A DNA stretch of 64,000 nt. It comes from Pirellula staleyi DSM 6068 (GTDB taxonomy: Bacteria; Planctomycetota; Planctomycetia; Pirellulales; Pirellulaceae). Below the pieces are notes generated by a model. It made no database searches. It worked only from the letters and a program-made list of their open reading frames with translations, and had not been told where the DNA came from. A program made the position numbers and the translations under genes. This document shows, piece after piece, positions 24,817 to 34,405 of this stretch. Every line of letters begins with the position of its first letter. Positions within the stretch are counted from its first letter, which is position 1. The DNA lies in the NCBI RefSeq assembly GCF_000025185.1, contig NC_013720.1:558001-622000 (forward strand), in the 5' to 3' direction.

Positions 24817-26406
24817 ATGTCGCTCTTCTCCATCGCATTCCGCAGCATTGTTCAGCGCCCCGTGGCCAGCGCGCTCACGATTCTCTCGATGGCGCTCGGC
24901 GTGATGATGGTGGTGATGGTCTTGTCGGTGTTTGGTGTCGTCAAGCGTAGCTTCAGCAACAATGCCAGCCTCGGCTACAACATGATCGTCGGGGCCAAAG
25001 GGGGCCAAGAGCAACTGGTCCTCAACACCGTCTTCTATCTCAGTAAGCCGGTCGAAAACATTCCTTACACCTACTATATGGAGTTCCTCCGGACCGACGA
25101 ACGGACCAAACTTCTCGAGCCATCCCTCAAGCGCATGGCGTGGGAAGAAGCCAACGCTGCTCGTGCCCGCTCGCTCTCCGCCACAGGTTTTCAGAGCAGC
25201 ATCGACGAGGTCCTGCAAGCTGCCGCGAAGGCCTCGTCGAGCATCGACGAGCGCGGACAAGGTCTCGAGCGCGATGGAAAGTTTGGCATGCTCACCGAGC
25301 TTGCGATTCCGCTCTGCTTAGGCGACTACTACGATCGTTTTCGGGTCGTCGGCACCACCCCCGATTTTCTCGACAAGCTTGTCTATCGACCTGAAGAAGG
25401 ACTGAAGTACGAACTGGCCGAGGGTCGCAATTTTGTGCATAAAAGCGAGGAAAATGGCTATTTCGAAGCGGTCGTCGGCCACACGGTGGCGCGTGAAATG
25501 GGGGTCGGTGTGGGTGACGAATTCTCACCTGCTCACGGCGATCCGACCGGACACATGCACGAACGGAAATTCAAAATCGTGGGGGTCCTGAAGAGCACCG
25601 GAACACCGAACGATCGCGTGGTGCTGGTCAACATGGAAGGCTTCTACTTGATGGAAGACCATGCCAAGCCTCTCGAAGAAGCCCCCAAGGAAGAACGTCC
25701 GGAACTCACCGACGAAGAAGCGATGCAGGCGATGAAAGCGAAGGCCAAGCTGGCTTCCGCCGTGCAGCGCATGGCCGATCCCGATCCACTGCCGGTTGAG
25801 CAGCGCGAAGTGACGGCGCTGTTGCTGAAAGTTCCGACAATGATAGCTCCCGGCATCGAGAATGCCGTGAATGAGGGGCGCGATGCGCAGGCCGTTCTCC
25901 CTGTCGCGGTGATCTATGGCCTGTTCGAATTCATCGTGAATCCGATTCAGTGGACACTGCTGGTGCTCACCGCCATGATCTGCATCGTCAGCGGCATCAG
26001 CATCTTGGTGAGCATCTACAACTCGATGAGCGAACGAAAGCACGAAATTGCGGTGCTCCGCGCACTCGGCGCTGGACGCAGTACGGTGATGACCATCATC
26101 TTGCTCGAAGCGACCTTCCTTGCACTTGCAGGTGGAGCCGTGGGATGGCTCACAGGTCACACACTTGTCGCAGCTGCCAGCCCGGTGATCGAAGACAACA
26201 CCGGCGTTTACATCGGGTTCTTCTCAGCCGATCCGATGGTCGATGTGTTTGAGCTCCTCCGTGGCGAACCGAGCGAAACGCTGCAGCTCACCGTTCCTGT
26301 CGAGTTGCTGCTGATCCCCGCGCTGATGGTGCTGGCGGTGATCGTCGGTATCTGGCCTGCATTTGCTGCCTACAAAACCGACGTCGCGGCATCGCTCGGC
26401 AAGTAG
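24817..26406 (+). CDS. FtsX-like ABC permease
   Basis: 529 aa from the ATG at 24817; sequence upstream in this frame overlaps the ATPase gene. One membrane helix near residues 15-40 (ASALTILSMALGVMMVVMVLSVFGVV), a periplasmic domain of roughly 330 residues with GMLTELAIPLCLGDYY and HTVAREMGVGVGDEF, then three C-terminal helices with the FtsX signature VSGISILVSIYNSMSERKHEIAVLRALGA. It is an MacB-type, type VII mechanotransmission topology. It forms the transporter with the preceding ATPase; no outer-membrane partner is adjacent. Confidence 0.9.
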   Translation: MSLFSIAFRSIVQRPVASALTILSMALGVMMVVMVLSVFGVVKRSFSNNASLGYNMIVGAKGGQEQLVLNTVFYLSKPVENIPYTYYMEFLRTDERTKLLEPSLKRMAWEEANAARARSLSATGFQSSIDEVLQAAAKASSSIDERGQGLERDGKFGMLTELAIPLCLGDYYDRFRVVGTTPDFLDKLVYRPEEGLKYELAEGRNFVHKSEENGYFEAVVGHTVAREMGVGVGDEFSPAHGDPTGHMHERKFKIVGVLKSTGTPNDRVVLVNMEGFYLMEDHAKPLEEAPKEERPELTDEEAMQAMKAKAKLASAVQRMADPDPLPVEQREVTALLLKVPTMIAPGIENAVNEGRDAQAVLPVAVIYGLFEFIVNPIQWTLLVLTAMICIVSGISILVSIYNSMSERKHEIAVLRALGAGRSTVMTIILLEATFLALAGGAVGWLTGHTLVAAASPVIEDNTGVYIGFFSADPMVDVFELLRGEPSETLQLTVPVELLLIPALMVLAVIVGIWPAFAAYKTDVAASLGK

Positions 26407-26415
26407 CTCGGGGGA

Positions 26416-28722
26416 CTAAACGAGCCCCCATTTCTTGCGTAAAAACCACTCGCTTCCCATCAGCGAGACCAGCAACAAGAGCATCGGCCAGGCGGTCGAC
26501 GGAGAACCTCCCAGCTGCTCGCGCTCGATACGTTCTTCGACCTCTTGAGGGCGCTGACTCAGCTCGTCGAGCATCGCAGGTAGCTCTTCGAGCGCGAGGC
26601 TTCGGCCCCCTGCATCGCGAGTCCAGGCAGCCAGTGCATCCATCGCAGCGGGATCGGCGGCAGCTATCGACAGCTCGACGTCGCGATCGACCACCAGCAA
26701 TTCTGCGCGGGAATTGCCGAGCGGTTTGCCATTTTGCGACGCAGCCACTTCGACTGCATACGGGCCGCTCTCTACCAGCTGTACTTGTCCCGACTGTAGC
26801 TTGCGATCGCTGCTGAGCGTGATCGGCTGACGCTTTCCATCGGGCCGAACAAGCACAACGTCGAGCTTGGCATCAGGAATCGGATCCCCCGCAGCTGTTC
26901 GAGCGCCCGCTTCAATCCGGAGTTTTCCACCCGGCGCAAGTCGGCGCTGATCGAGCCTGACCCACACTTCATCGCGCGCCAGATCATCACGGCGCACGAG
27001 CCACAAAATCACCTGTCGCCAAAATCGCTTGTGCTGCTGCTCGAACCCATGCATCTGCCAGCGATAGGTCGATTCGCCAGCAAACGCCAAGACCCGCCCG
27101 CGACCATACTCGCCACTCACCAGCAGCGGTTCGCCGCGCGCGGTTTCGAGCAACACCCGGACACCAGGAATCGGCTTCACTCCCACAAAACGATTGGCCC
27201 AAGCCAAAGGAGGGAGCGGCTCCCATGCAGCAGCCATATCGGACGACGGTGAGATGCGGACCACCGGATGATCGGCTGCAGGTCGAGCTTCGATCGGCCC
27301 AGCGATGAAGAACTGATCGCGCTCTTGCCCACCAAAATCGGCTCCTTCGAGTCGATCGATCTTGATCGGCAGAACGTCGGCCAACGGTGTTCCAAGATAG
27401 TGGCCAGGACCAAAACTCGAACGCCCACCGATCATCAGTAGTCCCTTCCCCTGCTCCACCATCGTTGCGATCGTCGCCAGATTTTTTTCACCCAGCGCGC
27501 TGGCGTCGATATCCCCCAGGATGATCGCGTCGTACTTTCCGTCCTGAAAATCCTGCGGCAATTCAATCGGCCAACGCGAGCGAGCACGGCGGTCGATGAT
27601 GCGATCATCGAGCTCGATGTCGGGAGAACTATTTAGCGCGCGGCGCAGAAATTTCTGTTCAAAACGCTTATCCCCATCGAGATACAAAACCCGAAGCCCC
27701 CCCTCACGTACCGTGAGATAGGCGTCGAGCATGTTGTTCGACGTGACGAGTTCACCAGGCTGTGTCGGCATCGAAACTTGGAGTCGGTAGTTGCCTGCCA
27801 CTTGTGGCACGTAGCTAAACTCCACTTCCACCTGCGAGCCCTCAGCAGGCTGACGCACCATCTTTTCGCCGATCACCTGCTGACGATTCTGGGCATCGAA
27901 AAGGGTGAGTCGCACGGGGATATCCCGGCCGACATAGCCGCGCATGCGGAGCAGGCTTTTCACCACCAATTCGGTTTTTACAAAGACCGTGAACTGCTCG
28001 TCGAGACGCTGCACCGCCACATCCTTTGACGTCGCTGCGTCGCCGACGGGACCAATCGTGACCGCATACAGCGGAGCTGCAAAATCATCGCGCAGCTGAC
28101 GCGCCGCCTCTTGTGATTCGACTTGCGGATCGAACGCTGTTTGCACACCATCCCCAAGCAAAAACACCGCCGCGACACGCTTCCCTTGCTCGGTGCGAAT
28201 CGCCTGAGAAAGGGTCGTGCCGAGATCGGTTTCACTACCGGTTGGAGCGGCGGCAAGCTTCACGCGACCAGCTGTATCGACTTCGATCTGCTGAAGCGTT
28301 TTGTCGTACTGATAGAACTTCAGGTCGGTCGTTTGCATCAGCCGCGCAAGCGCGTCGCTCGACGCCTGCAGGGCAGCAAGCTGTGCGTCGTAGCGTGAGG
28401 TGCTCGACGTGCCACTGGGCAAAAGCATGCTGCGACTTCCGTCGGCCATGATGATGGCGACTCCACGTCGCGGCGTTTGATGCGTGTGCTGCCATGTTGG
28501 ACGAAGCATCGCAATCAGCAGTAGCAGAATCACGGCGATGCGCAGAGCCGTGAGCGACCAGTAGCGGCCACGCGTGAGGGACTTTGGTGGTGGGAGCAAC
28601 AGCACGAGAACCAGGAGTGCGATCGCAACCGCAATCACCACGGTGGTGGTGCCAACGATCGGCTCGGTCGTAAGCTCTGTGAGCGCTGCATACATGAAGG
28701 GAATTACATTACTGTGCATCAC
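26416..28722 (-). CDS. VWA/glutamine-amidotransferase-like membrane protein
   Basis: 768 aa. Two N-terminal membrane helices (about 25-43 and 54-72) precede a von Willebrand A domain beginning at residue 88 with the metal-site motif DGSRS (Asp94, Ser96, Ser98). After an immunoglobulin-like region, residues about 340-560 form a class I glutamine-amidotransferase-like fold (VREGGLRVLYLDGDKRFEQKFLRRAL, LLMIGGRSSFGPG) without an evident catalytic Cys. One helix is near the C-terminus (WPMLLLLVSLMGSEWFLRKKWG). The start overlaps the stop of the BatA-like gene by four bases (ATGA). Planctomycetes commonly carry this pair, often with MoxR and DUF58 genes; those are not adjacent here. Confidence 0.82.
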   Translation of the reverse strand: MMHSNVIPFMYAALTELTTEPIVGTTTVVIAVAIALLVLVLLLPPPKSLTRGRYWSLTALRIAVILLLLIAMLRPTWQHTHQTPRRGVAIIMADGSRSMLLPSGTSSTSRYDAQLAALQASSDALARLMQTTDLKFYQYDKTLQQIEVDTAGRVKLAAAPTGSETDLGTTLSQAIRTEQGKRVAAVFLLGDGVQTAFDPQVESQEAARQLRDDFAAPLYAVTIGPVGDAATSKDVAVQRLDEQFTVFVKTELVVKSLLRMRGYVGRDIPVRLTLFDAQNRQQVIGEKMVRQPAEGSQVEVEFSYVPQVAGNYRLQVSMPTQPGELVTSNNMLDAYLTVREGGLRVLYLDGDKRFEQKFLRRALNSSPDIELDDRIIDRRARSRWPIELPQDFQDGKYDAIILGDIDASALGEKNLATIATMVEQGKGLLMIGGRSSFGPGHYLGTPLADVLPIKIDRLEGADFGGQERDQFFIAGPIEARPAADHPVVRISPSSDMAAAWEPLPPLAWANRFVGVKPIPGVRVLLETARGEPLLVSGEYGRGRVLAFAGESTYRWQMHGFEQQHKRFWRQVILWLVRRDDLARDEVWVRLDQRRLAPGGKLRIEAGARTAAGDPIPDAKLDVVLVRPDGKRQPITLSSDRKLQSGQVQLVESGPYAVEVAASQNGKPLGNSRAELLVVDRDVELSIAAADPAAMDALAAWTRDAGGRSLALEELPAMLDELSQRPQEVEERIEREQLGGSPSTAWPMLLLLVSLMGSEWFLRKKWGLV

Positions 28723-31073
28723 ACCACCTCGCCACGATAGAAGCGACTGGTGAGAAGTTGCTCGAGAGCAAACGCAATGACAAGCGCGCCAACTAGCAGT
28801 GGATAGAACTCGCTGCCAATGCGATCGGTGCCAACGACGCGTCGAATTTCATCGCGATTGCGTGCGAAGTGAAAGCGATCTTTCCCCAATAAATCGTCGA
28901 GTTCGTCTCGGGTAAACCGCGTCAGATCGGTCATCGCGGCCGGGAGGTTCACAGCGAAACCACGCACCATCGGACCACTTTTGGTTCCTCGCAAACGATA
29001 GTTGCCCGGCTGGTCGGTGAAGCGAACGACGAGACGATCTTCGCGCGCTCGAACTTCCTGAGGCTGATCGAGCGGTGTGAAGAGTTGATAGCGATCGGGA
29101 TATTCCGCTGGATCGCAATCGAGAACAGCTGCTTCGCCGCACATCACGTTCAGCTGCGACTGGCCAGTTCCCGCGAGGTGCAACATCATTTCATTGACGA
29201 GCACAAAGCAAGGCCACGCATCTTCGCCGGTGGCTAGTTCGTTCCAAAGTGGTGGCGAACCCGGCGCGATGCTCCCCGAAATTGGCGTGGTCATGGTCAT
29301 CACGCTGCCACGTCCGAGGCGATGTTCGACCAGGCACGGCTTTCCATTTCCGTAGGGAATGAGGGCTCGCGCAGTAGGCTGAAGATCATCAAGATTCCAG
29401 TGAAAAAACACCGGAAATCGCTGCCAGGGAACACTCGCCTCGAGCTGACGCAATGGCGCTAAAATTGGATGATCGTACGATTCGGGAGCGAGATAGACTC
29501 CCGCCGGAGCGCGCGTTTGTCGTGAAAGCTTTCCGCCAAGCAGTGAGGTAACGAGCGGTTGCTGAAACTTCGTCGGATCGGCGCCAGGACCAAGAAAGAC
29601 CGCCAGCCCGCCTCCCTGCGATACGTAGTCAGTGAGCTGCTGCCACGCTTCGGGGGCGAGTGGCGTGGGATCGACGAGCGCGACCGCTTGATAGAGCGCG
29701 AGCTCCTTCGAAGCAAGTTCTGCGGGGGAAATCACTTCGGTACGAAAGCGTGCTTGACCTGTTTCGCGGAGTGGTGTCGGCGCGATCGCCTCGGTGATGT
29801 AAGTCGTCGAAACACCACGTGGCGCTACCACCAGCACCGCAGCTGCATCACGCACTTCAATGGCAAAGTAGCGACGATCATCCACAGTGAGCGCATCGGC
29901 CGAAGCGATTTCAATTACCCCTTGATGCACGCCGGGAGAAAGTCCGCCGACCACAAAGCGAAGCGTCTCGCTCGTGCCATCGGCCAATGTCACTTGGCGC
30001 GTGCTGCGGAGGACCGAGGGAGGAGTGATCAGTTTGCCATCGCGTATCACAGGCAACGTGGGATCGGACTCTTCGAGTTTGAGATTCACCGCGCGATCGC
30101 CAGCAAGCGCCGCGCTGCTGATCGTTGTCTCGATCGCCAACTGACCTGCGAGGGGAAGCTGCTCGGCTTCGAGCTGCAAATCTCCCATCGCAATATTCTG
30201 AGGACGCTCGACCCCTACATCCACGACATACAATTGCACGTCGCTATTGGAAGCCAGCAGCTGCTCGATCTCGCTTGTTTCCGCTGGATTCCAGGCGGTT
30301 TTTGCGAGATCTGTCACAACATAGATTTCTTTGCGAAGCAGCTTGCTGCTCTTAGCGAGCTTGACGGCTCGGCTGAGCGCCGACGAGAGGGAGGTGACGT
30401 TGCCCGAGGATTTGAGTCGCAGCGCGGCGTCGCTGGCTGCCGCTCGATCCACCGCAAACGCGCCACTTCCGGCACGCAGGTCCATCACAGCCACCGCACT
30501 ATCGTCGGGCAACTGCTCGATGAGCCACTGCGCCAGATCGCCTGCCACTGTAAGACGCGTTTGGTTCTGACTCTTTAGTTCCATGCGCGGGCTGTTGTCG
30601 ATCAGCAGCACAGCAGCCACGGGAGTCTCTTCATCGCCGAGAACAGCTTCTCCCCCAGCCAGTGCGCGGGCTCCCACGGTGAACGAAGCGAGCAGCGCAA
30701 TCGCGGCCAAACTTGCCAAAGCAATGGTGATCCACCGCGCGAGCGAGCGGACGAGCGACGTGGCGGCGAGTGCACCCGCCAAGAGCGCACCGACCAGCAG
30801 GATCGAAGCGAAGATCCAATTGCTCATCGAGCTGCTGGCTACGCTAGGACGCGCGAGGGCAAGGGCGGCAAGAACAATCGCCGCGCAGCGAAGTACCAGT
30901 AGAAGTAGATGGCGAAGCTGCAGCCGACGCTGATTCGCCAGCTGTCGAAGCTTCAGAAGTCGCAGTGCCGGAAAGACATAAGGCTGCGGCCTCTGCTTCA
31001 TCAGCAGGTGTAGCAGGATCGGTACTGCGATGAGTAGCGCACCGGACAGCAGCGAAATGTTTACAAAAGCCAT
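28719..31073 (-). CDS. BatA-type membrane protein with VWA domain
   Basis: 784 aa from the ATG at 31073, which starts the PF07584 BatA segment (FVNISLLSGALLIAVPILLHLLMKQRP); 33 upstream codons in frame are Arg/His-rich and unlikely. Three to four membrane helices fill the first 150 residues. A VWA domain follows (VLLIDNSPRM, VMDLRAGSG), then a GATase-like region (VVDPTPLAPEAWQQLTDYVSQGGGLAVFLGPGADP), and a final helix near the C-terminus. It probably forms an envelope complex with the downstream coupled protein. Aerotolerance roles known from Bacteroides are not established in planctomycetes. Confidence 0.82.
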   Translation of the reverse strand: MAFVNISLLSGALLIAVPILLHLLMKQRPQPYVFPALRLLKLRQLANQRRLQLRHLLLLVLRCAAIVLAALALARPSVASSSMSNWIFASILLVGALLAGALAATSLVRSLARWITIALASLAAIALLASFTVGARALAGGEAVLGDEETPVAAVLLIDNSPRMELKSQNQTRLTVAGDLAQWLIEQLPDDSAVAVMDLRAGSGAFAVDRAAASDAALRLKSSGNVTSLSSALSRAVKLAKSSKLLRKEIYVVTDLAKTAWNPAETSEIEQLLASNSDVQLYVVDVGVERPQNIAMGDLQLEAEQLPLAGQLAIETTISSAALAGDRAVNLKLEESDPTLPVIRDGKLITPPSVLRSTRQVTLADGTSETLRFVVGGLSPGVHQGVIEIASADALTVDDRRYFAIEVRDAAAVLVVAPRGVSTTYITEAIAPTPLRETGQARFRTEVISPAELASKELALYQAVALVDPTPLAPEAWQQLTDYVSQGGGLAVFLGPGADPTKFQQPLVTSLLGGKLSRQTRAPAGVYLAPESYDHPILAPLRQLEASVPWQRFPVFFHWNLDDLQPTARALIPYGNGKPCLVEHRLGRGSVMTMTTPISGSIAPGSPPLWNELATGEDAWPCFVLVNEMMLHLAGTGQSQLNVMCGEAAVLDCDPAEYPDRYQLFTPLDQPQEVRAREDRLVVRFTDQPGNYRLRGTKSGPMVRGFAVNLPAAMTDLTRFTRDELDDLLGKDRFHFARNRDEIRRVVGTDRIGSEFYPLLVGALVIAFALEQLLTSRFYRGEVV

Positions 31074-31429
31074 AGCTGCTACTGCACCGCACCAGGCGCA
31101 TCGCTGGGAATCGGCGGAAACGGGGTGTCGACGAGGGGGGTGACGTCGCGACGAAGATTGACGCGTTGCCATTTAACGCAAAGTCCGTCGCTATTTCATC
31201 ATAGCGGTATTTCTGCGCCGGTAGAGAGTTTCTCGCTCGCGAGGCAAAAATCTCGTGCGCCGAACCTCCACCAGTTGTAGCGGTTATGGCGAACAATCAT
31301 GAAGAACCGGCAGCGCTGCTCATCAGCGAAGTGTACAGTCGGCTATAATCGAATTACCGAGGTTTGGGGGCGTCGCCAGGACCGGCGATCTCGCCACAAG
31401 CTTCTTTTTGTGAAGGAGCAACTGCTCCG
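31074..31429. other. Divergent intergenic region between batA-like and nfeD-like genes
   Basis: It carries upstream signals for both directions. A Shine-Dalgarno AAGGAG at 31413-31418 serves the rightward gene. No other structure was recognised. Confidence 0.45.
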
Positions 31430-33658
31430 ATGAAACGCCAATCACACCGCAGCCATTCGACACTCGTCGCGCCTCGTCCTTACGCCCGCATCTGGTTTTG
31501 GTGCGTGCTTCTTCCGGGGCTATTGCTCCTGGCACTCGCGCCAAGTTCGCGCGGAAGTTTGCTGGCACAAGCCGATGCCGAAAAACCAACAGCCGATCCG
31601 GTGAAGCTCGAACGTTTGGTGGTGCCACTCCCCATCGTGGGGAACGTCGACACAATCGTCCGCTCGCAAATCGATCGTTGGCTGAAGACGATCGCAGCCG
31701 ATCAAGCCAACGTCGACAAACGCCCGCTCCTTGTGCTCGAATTTCGTCCCGCTGTCGGAACTGTTGGTGAGGGGAGCGAGTATGAACGCGCACTTTCTCT
31801 CGCACGTTTCCTGGCCAGCGAACGACTAGGACGCGTGCGAACCGTGGCGTTTGTTCCGCAGTCGATCGAAGGACATAGTGTGCTACCGATCCTGGCCTGT
31901 GAGCAACTCGTAATCGGTAAGGATGCAGAGATCGGTAACGCCGGGCGCGATGAAGCGGCGCTCGATCCCACAGTGCGGCGCGGCTATAGCGAAATCGCCG
32001 AACGACGACAAACGATTCCAGCAGCCGTTGCGCTCGGCATGCTCGATAACAAACTGGCAGTCACAATCGCGACGACACCTAATGGTCGACGTTTTGTACT
32101 GAGCGAGGAACTCGAAAAGCTTCGCGCCGCTGGCGAAGTGACGCAAGAGGAAACGCTATTTCACGAGGGAAAGTCGCATAAACTCTCGGGACGCCAATTG
32201 CGGCTCGAATTCAGTTTCGCATCGCATCTGGCAAGCGATTTACGCGAACTAGCCACAGCACTCGAAGTTCCGGTGAACGATCTGACGCGCGCGAGTCTGC
32301 CAACCGACGGCTGGAAGCCGATCCGCATGCAGCTGAGTGGCAACATCACGCGCGGCGAAGTGAATGGGATCATTCGCGCGCTCCGCGCGCAGCTGGAACA
32401 AACCGACGCCAACTTGCTGCTGCTCGAAATCGATTGCACCGGTGGATCGATCGATCACAGCCGACGACTTGCTCAGGAGCTTGTCGATTTACGAAGTCGT
32501 TTGCACACTGTGGCGATTGTCGAGAAGCAAGCGCTCAGCGATGCAGCCATTGTAGCTCTCTCGTGCCATGAACTTCGGGTGACGAGCGAAGCACGTCTGG
32601 GTGGCGCTGGTGCCGCATCATTTACGCCGCCACAGCTAGCCACGGCCAAGCCTGCCATCATGCAACTCGCTGAAGCGCAGAGTCGCGATTGGTCGCTGAT
32701 GATGGGTATGATCGACCGACGCCTCGAGGTTTTTCCCTGCACACGCGAAGTAACGGGACAAGTCCGTTTGCTCTCCGAAGAAGAACGCGAAGCACTCGAA
32801 GATGCTGCTGCGTGGAAGCGTGGCGAAATGCCGGTCAGCACCCTCTCGGGCATTGTTGGCAGCGATCTTATCGCATACGGACAGGCGACACCCATTGAGC
32901 AAAAAAGCGATATTCTGAGGGAATTTCAGCTCGAATCTGACCCGCCTCTTGTTCAAGAGAGCTGGGCTCTCGAAGTTATTCGCTGGATGGCCGACCCACG
33001 GATTGCTGGCCTACTGCTATTTGTCGGTTGGTTCGCGCTAATGTTCGAAATGTCGTCGCCAGGTGTTGGCGTTCCTGGATTCATCGCCGCTCTTTGTTTC
33101 CTGCTCTACTTCTGGTCGGCGTTTCTCAACGGCACCAGCGGCTGGCTCGAAGTGATGCTGTTCCTGTTCGGAATCATTTGCATCCTCGCCGAGATTTTCT
33201 TCATTCCGGGGACTGGATTCTTTGGCATCGGCGGCGCGATTGCGGTGATTGTCAGCATTGTGCTGGCGAGCCAAACCTTTGTGATTCCATCGAATGTCTA
33301 TCAGTTCAAGCAGCTCCCCTTTTCGCTCTCGATGGTGGCAGCAGGACTCGCGGGTGGCATTGGTGCGGTTGTCTTCATGCATAAGTTTTTGCCACACACA
33401 CCCTATCTCAAGCATATGATGCTGCTCCCTCCCACGGGCGAAGAACTCGAAGCGCTCGAGCAGCGCGAAACGATCGTCGACCTGGCTTATTTGGCAGGTA
33501 AGCAAGGTGTGACCACCACGAAACTTGTCCCTTCTGGCAAAGCTCTTTTTGGTGATGAGCTGATCGATGTGCTGAGCGACGGCGAGCTGATCGAACTCGG
33601 TACGAATGTTGTCGTGAAAGAAGTGCTTGGCAACCGTGTGGTTGTTAAACGTGCATAA
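31430..33658 (+). CDS. Long NfeD-family membrane protein with ClpP-class serine-protease-like domain
   Basis: 742 aa from the ATG at 31430 (AAGGAG 11 bases before). A signal/anchor (IWFWCVLLPGLLLLALAPSS) precedes two ClpP/SppA-like units (about 70-230 and 300-440). In the second, LLLEIDCTGGSIDHSRRLAQEL and KQALSDAAIVALSCHEL mark the fold; the Ser of LSDAA is the likely nucleophile position. Four to five membrane helices (about 520-640) and a C-terminal NfeD OB-fold (GKQGVTTTKLVPSGKALFGDELIDVLSDGELIELGTNVVVKEV) follow. NfeD proteins with proteases modulate membrane protein quality, often with stomatin partners; none is adjacent. A short NfeD follows at once. Confidence 0.88.
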   Translation: MKRQSHRSHSTLVAPRPYARIWFWCVLLPGLLLLALAPSSRGSLLAQADAEKPTADPVKLERLVVPLPIVGNVDTIVRSQIDRWLKTIAADQANVDKRPLLVLEFRPAVGTVGEGSEYERALSLARFLASERLGRVRTVAFVPQSIEGHSVLPILACEQLVIGKDAEIGNAGRDEAALDPTVRRGYSEIAERRQTIPAAVALGMLDNKLAVTIATTPNGRRFVLSEELEKLRAAGEVTQEETLFHEGKSHKLSGRQLRLEFSFASHLASDLRELATALEVPVNDLTRASLPTDGWKPIRMQLSGNITRGEVNGIIRALRAQLEQTDANLLLLEIDCTGGSIDHSRRLAQELVDLRSRLHTVAIVEKQALSDAAIVALSCHELRVTSEARLGGAGAASFTPPQLATAKPAIMQLAEAQSRDWSLMMGMIDRRLEVFPCTREVTGQVRLLSEEEREALEDAAAWKRGEMPVSTLSGIVGSDLIAYGQATPIEQKSDILREFQLESDPPLVQESWALEVIRWMADPRIAGLLLFVGWFALMFEMSSPGVGVPGFIAALCFLLYFWSAFLNGTSGWLEVMLFLFGIICILAEIFFIPGTGFFGIGGAIAVIVSIVLASQTFVIPSNVYQFKQLPFSLSMVAAGLAGGIGAVVFMHKFLPHTPYLKHMMLLPPTGEELEALEQRETIVDLAYLAGKQGVTTTKLVPSGKALFGDELIDVLSDGELIELGTNVVVKEVLGNRVVVKRA

Positions 33659-33704
33659 TTCCCTCGGAAAACGCTGTTTCTATCCTTAGGAAGAATCTGC
33701 TGCG

Positions 33705-34313
33705 ATGGATGCCGCAATCTGGGCCTCGTTACTGCTGATTGCCGCACTGGTTGTGCTCGTGCTGGAATTCATCATTCCCTCAGCCGGCATTCTCTCGATC
33801 GTTTGCGCCGTGCTGTTTATCGCCGCGATCGTAGTGGGCTTTGCCGATAGCGTTCTCACCGGCGCCACGATCATGGTGGTGGAAGTGGTGTTGATCCCGG
33901 TCGTCTTAGCACTCGCCATCAAAGTGTGGCCCCACACACCTCTCGGTCGCAAGATGCTCCTCACCCCTCCCGAGAATCCCGACGATGTGCTTCCCGAGCG
34001 TTTGCAATCGCGCGAGCTCGATCGCTTGATTGGCAAACGTGGGATCGCCAAGTCTTTGATGCTTCCCAGTGGAGCCATCGAAATTGCAGGGGTGCATTAC
34101 GACGCCACCAGCGAAGGGCAAACGATTGAACTGGGAACCAAAGTCATCGTCGTCAAGGTTTCGATGAACAGTTTGGTGGTCCGTCCCGACACGACGATTG
34201 TCGCCGAGCTCAGCGACTCGTATCAGCCTAGCCGAGCTGCACAGCCTTCAAAGCCCAACCAACCCGAGAGCGATAACCCGCTCGATCAGCAGATGCCTGA
34301 TCCCTTCGCTTAG
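33705..34313 (+). CDS. Short NfeD-family protein
   Basis: 202 aa. Two or three N-terminal membrane helices (WASLLLIAALVVLVLEFIIP, LSIVCAVLFIAAIVVGF, ATIMVVEVVLIPVVLALAIKVW), a linker with PLGRKMLLTPPENPDD, then an NfeD OB-fold domain (GKRGIAKSLMLPSGAIEIAGVHYDATSEGQTIELGTKVIVVKV). A Pro/Gln/Ser-rich tail ends it. It follows the long NfeD gene after 46 bases; the two likely form one membrane complex. Strong hairpins end the transcript. Confidence 0.88.
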   Translation: MDAAIWASLLLIAALVVLVLEFIIPSAGILSIVCAVLFIAAIVVGFADSVLTGATIMVVEVVLIPVVLALAIKVWPHTPLGRKMLLTPPENPDDVLPERLQSRELDRLIGKRGIAKSLMLPSGAIEIAGVHYDATSEGQTIELGTKVIVVKVSMNSLVVRPDTTIVAELSDSYQPSRAAQPSKPNQPESDNPLDQQMPDPFA

Positions 34314-34323
34314 CGCACGAAAA

Positions 34324-34363
34324 AAGCCTGTTTCCCAAGGCAAAAACCTCAGAAAACAGGCTT
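34324..34363. terminator. Inverted repeat after the nfeD pair
   Basis: Arms AAGCCTGTTT (34324-34333) and AAACAGGCTT (34354-34363) with a 20-base loop. It is preceded by an A run, so on the minus strand it ends in T bases and can also terminate the convergent gene. Confidence 0.65.
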
Positions 34364-34376
34364 CAGTTTCAGTAAT

Positions 34377-34399
34377 AACTTTCGTCTCACGAAAGTTTT
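34377..34399 (+). terminator. Rho-independent terminator
   Basis: Perfect 9-bp stem AACTTTCGT / ACGAAAGTT with 3-base loop CTC, followed by a short T run. It ends the rightward nfeD transcript and lies just before the stop of the leftward gene at 34406. Confidence 0.75.
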
Positions 34400-34405
34400 G
34401 ATCGA

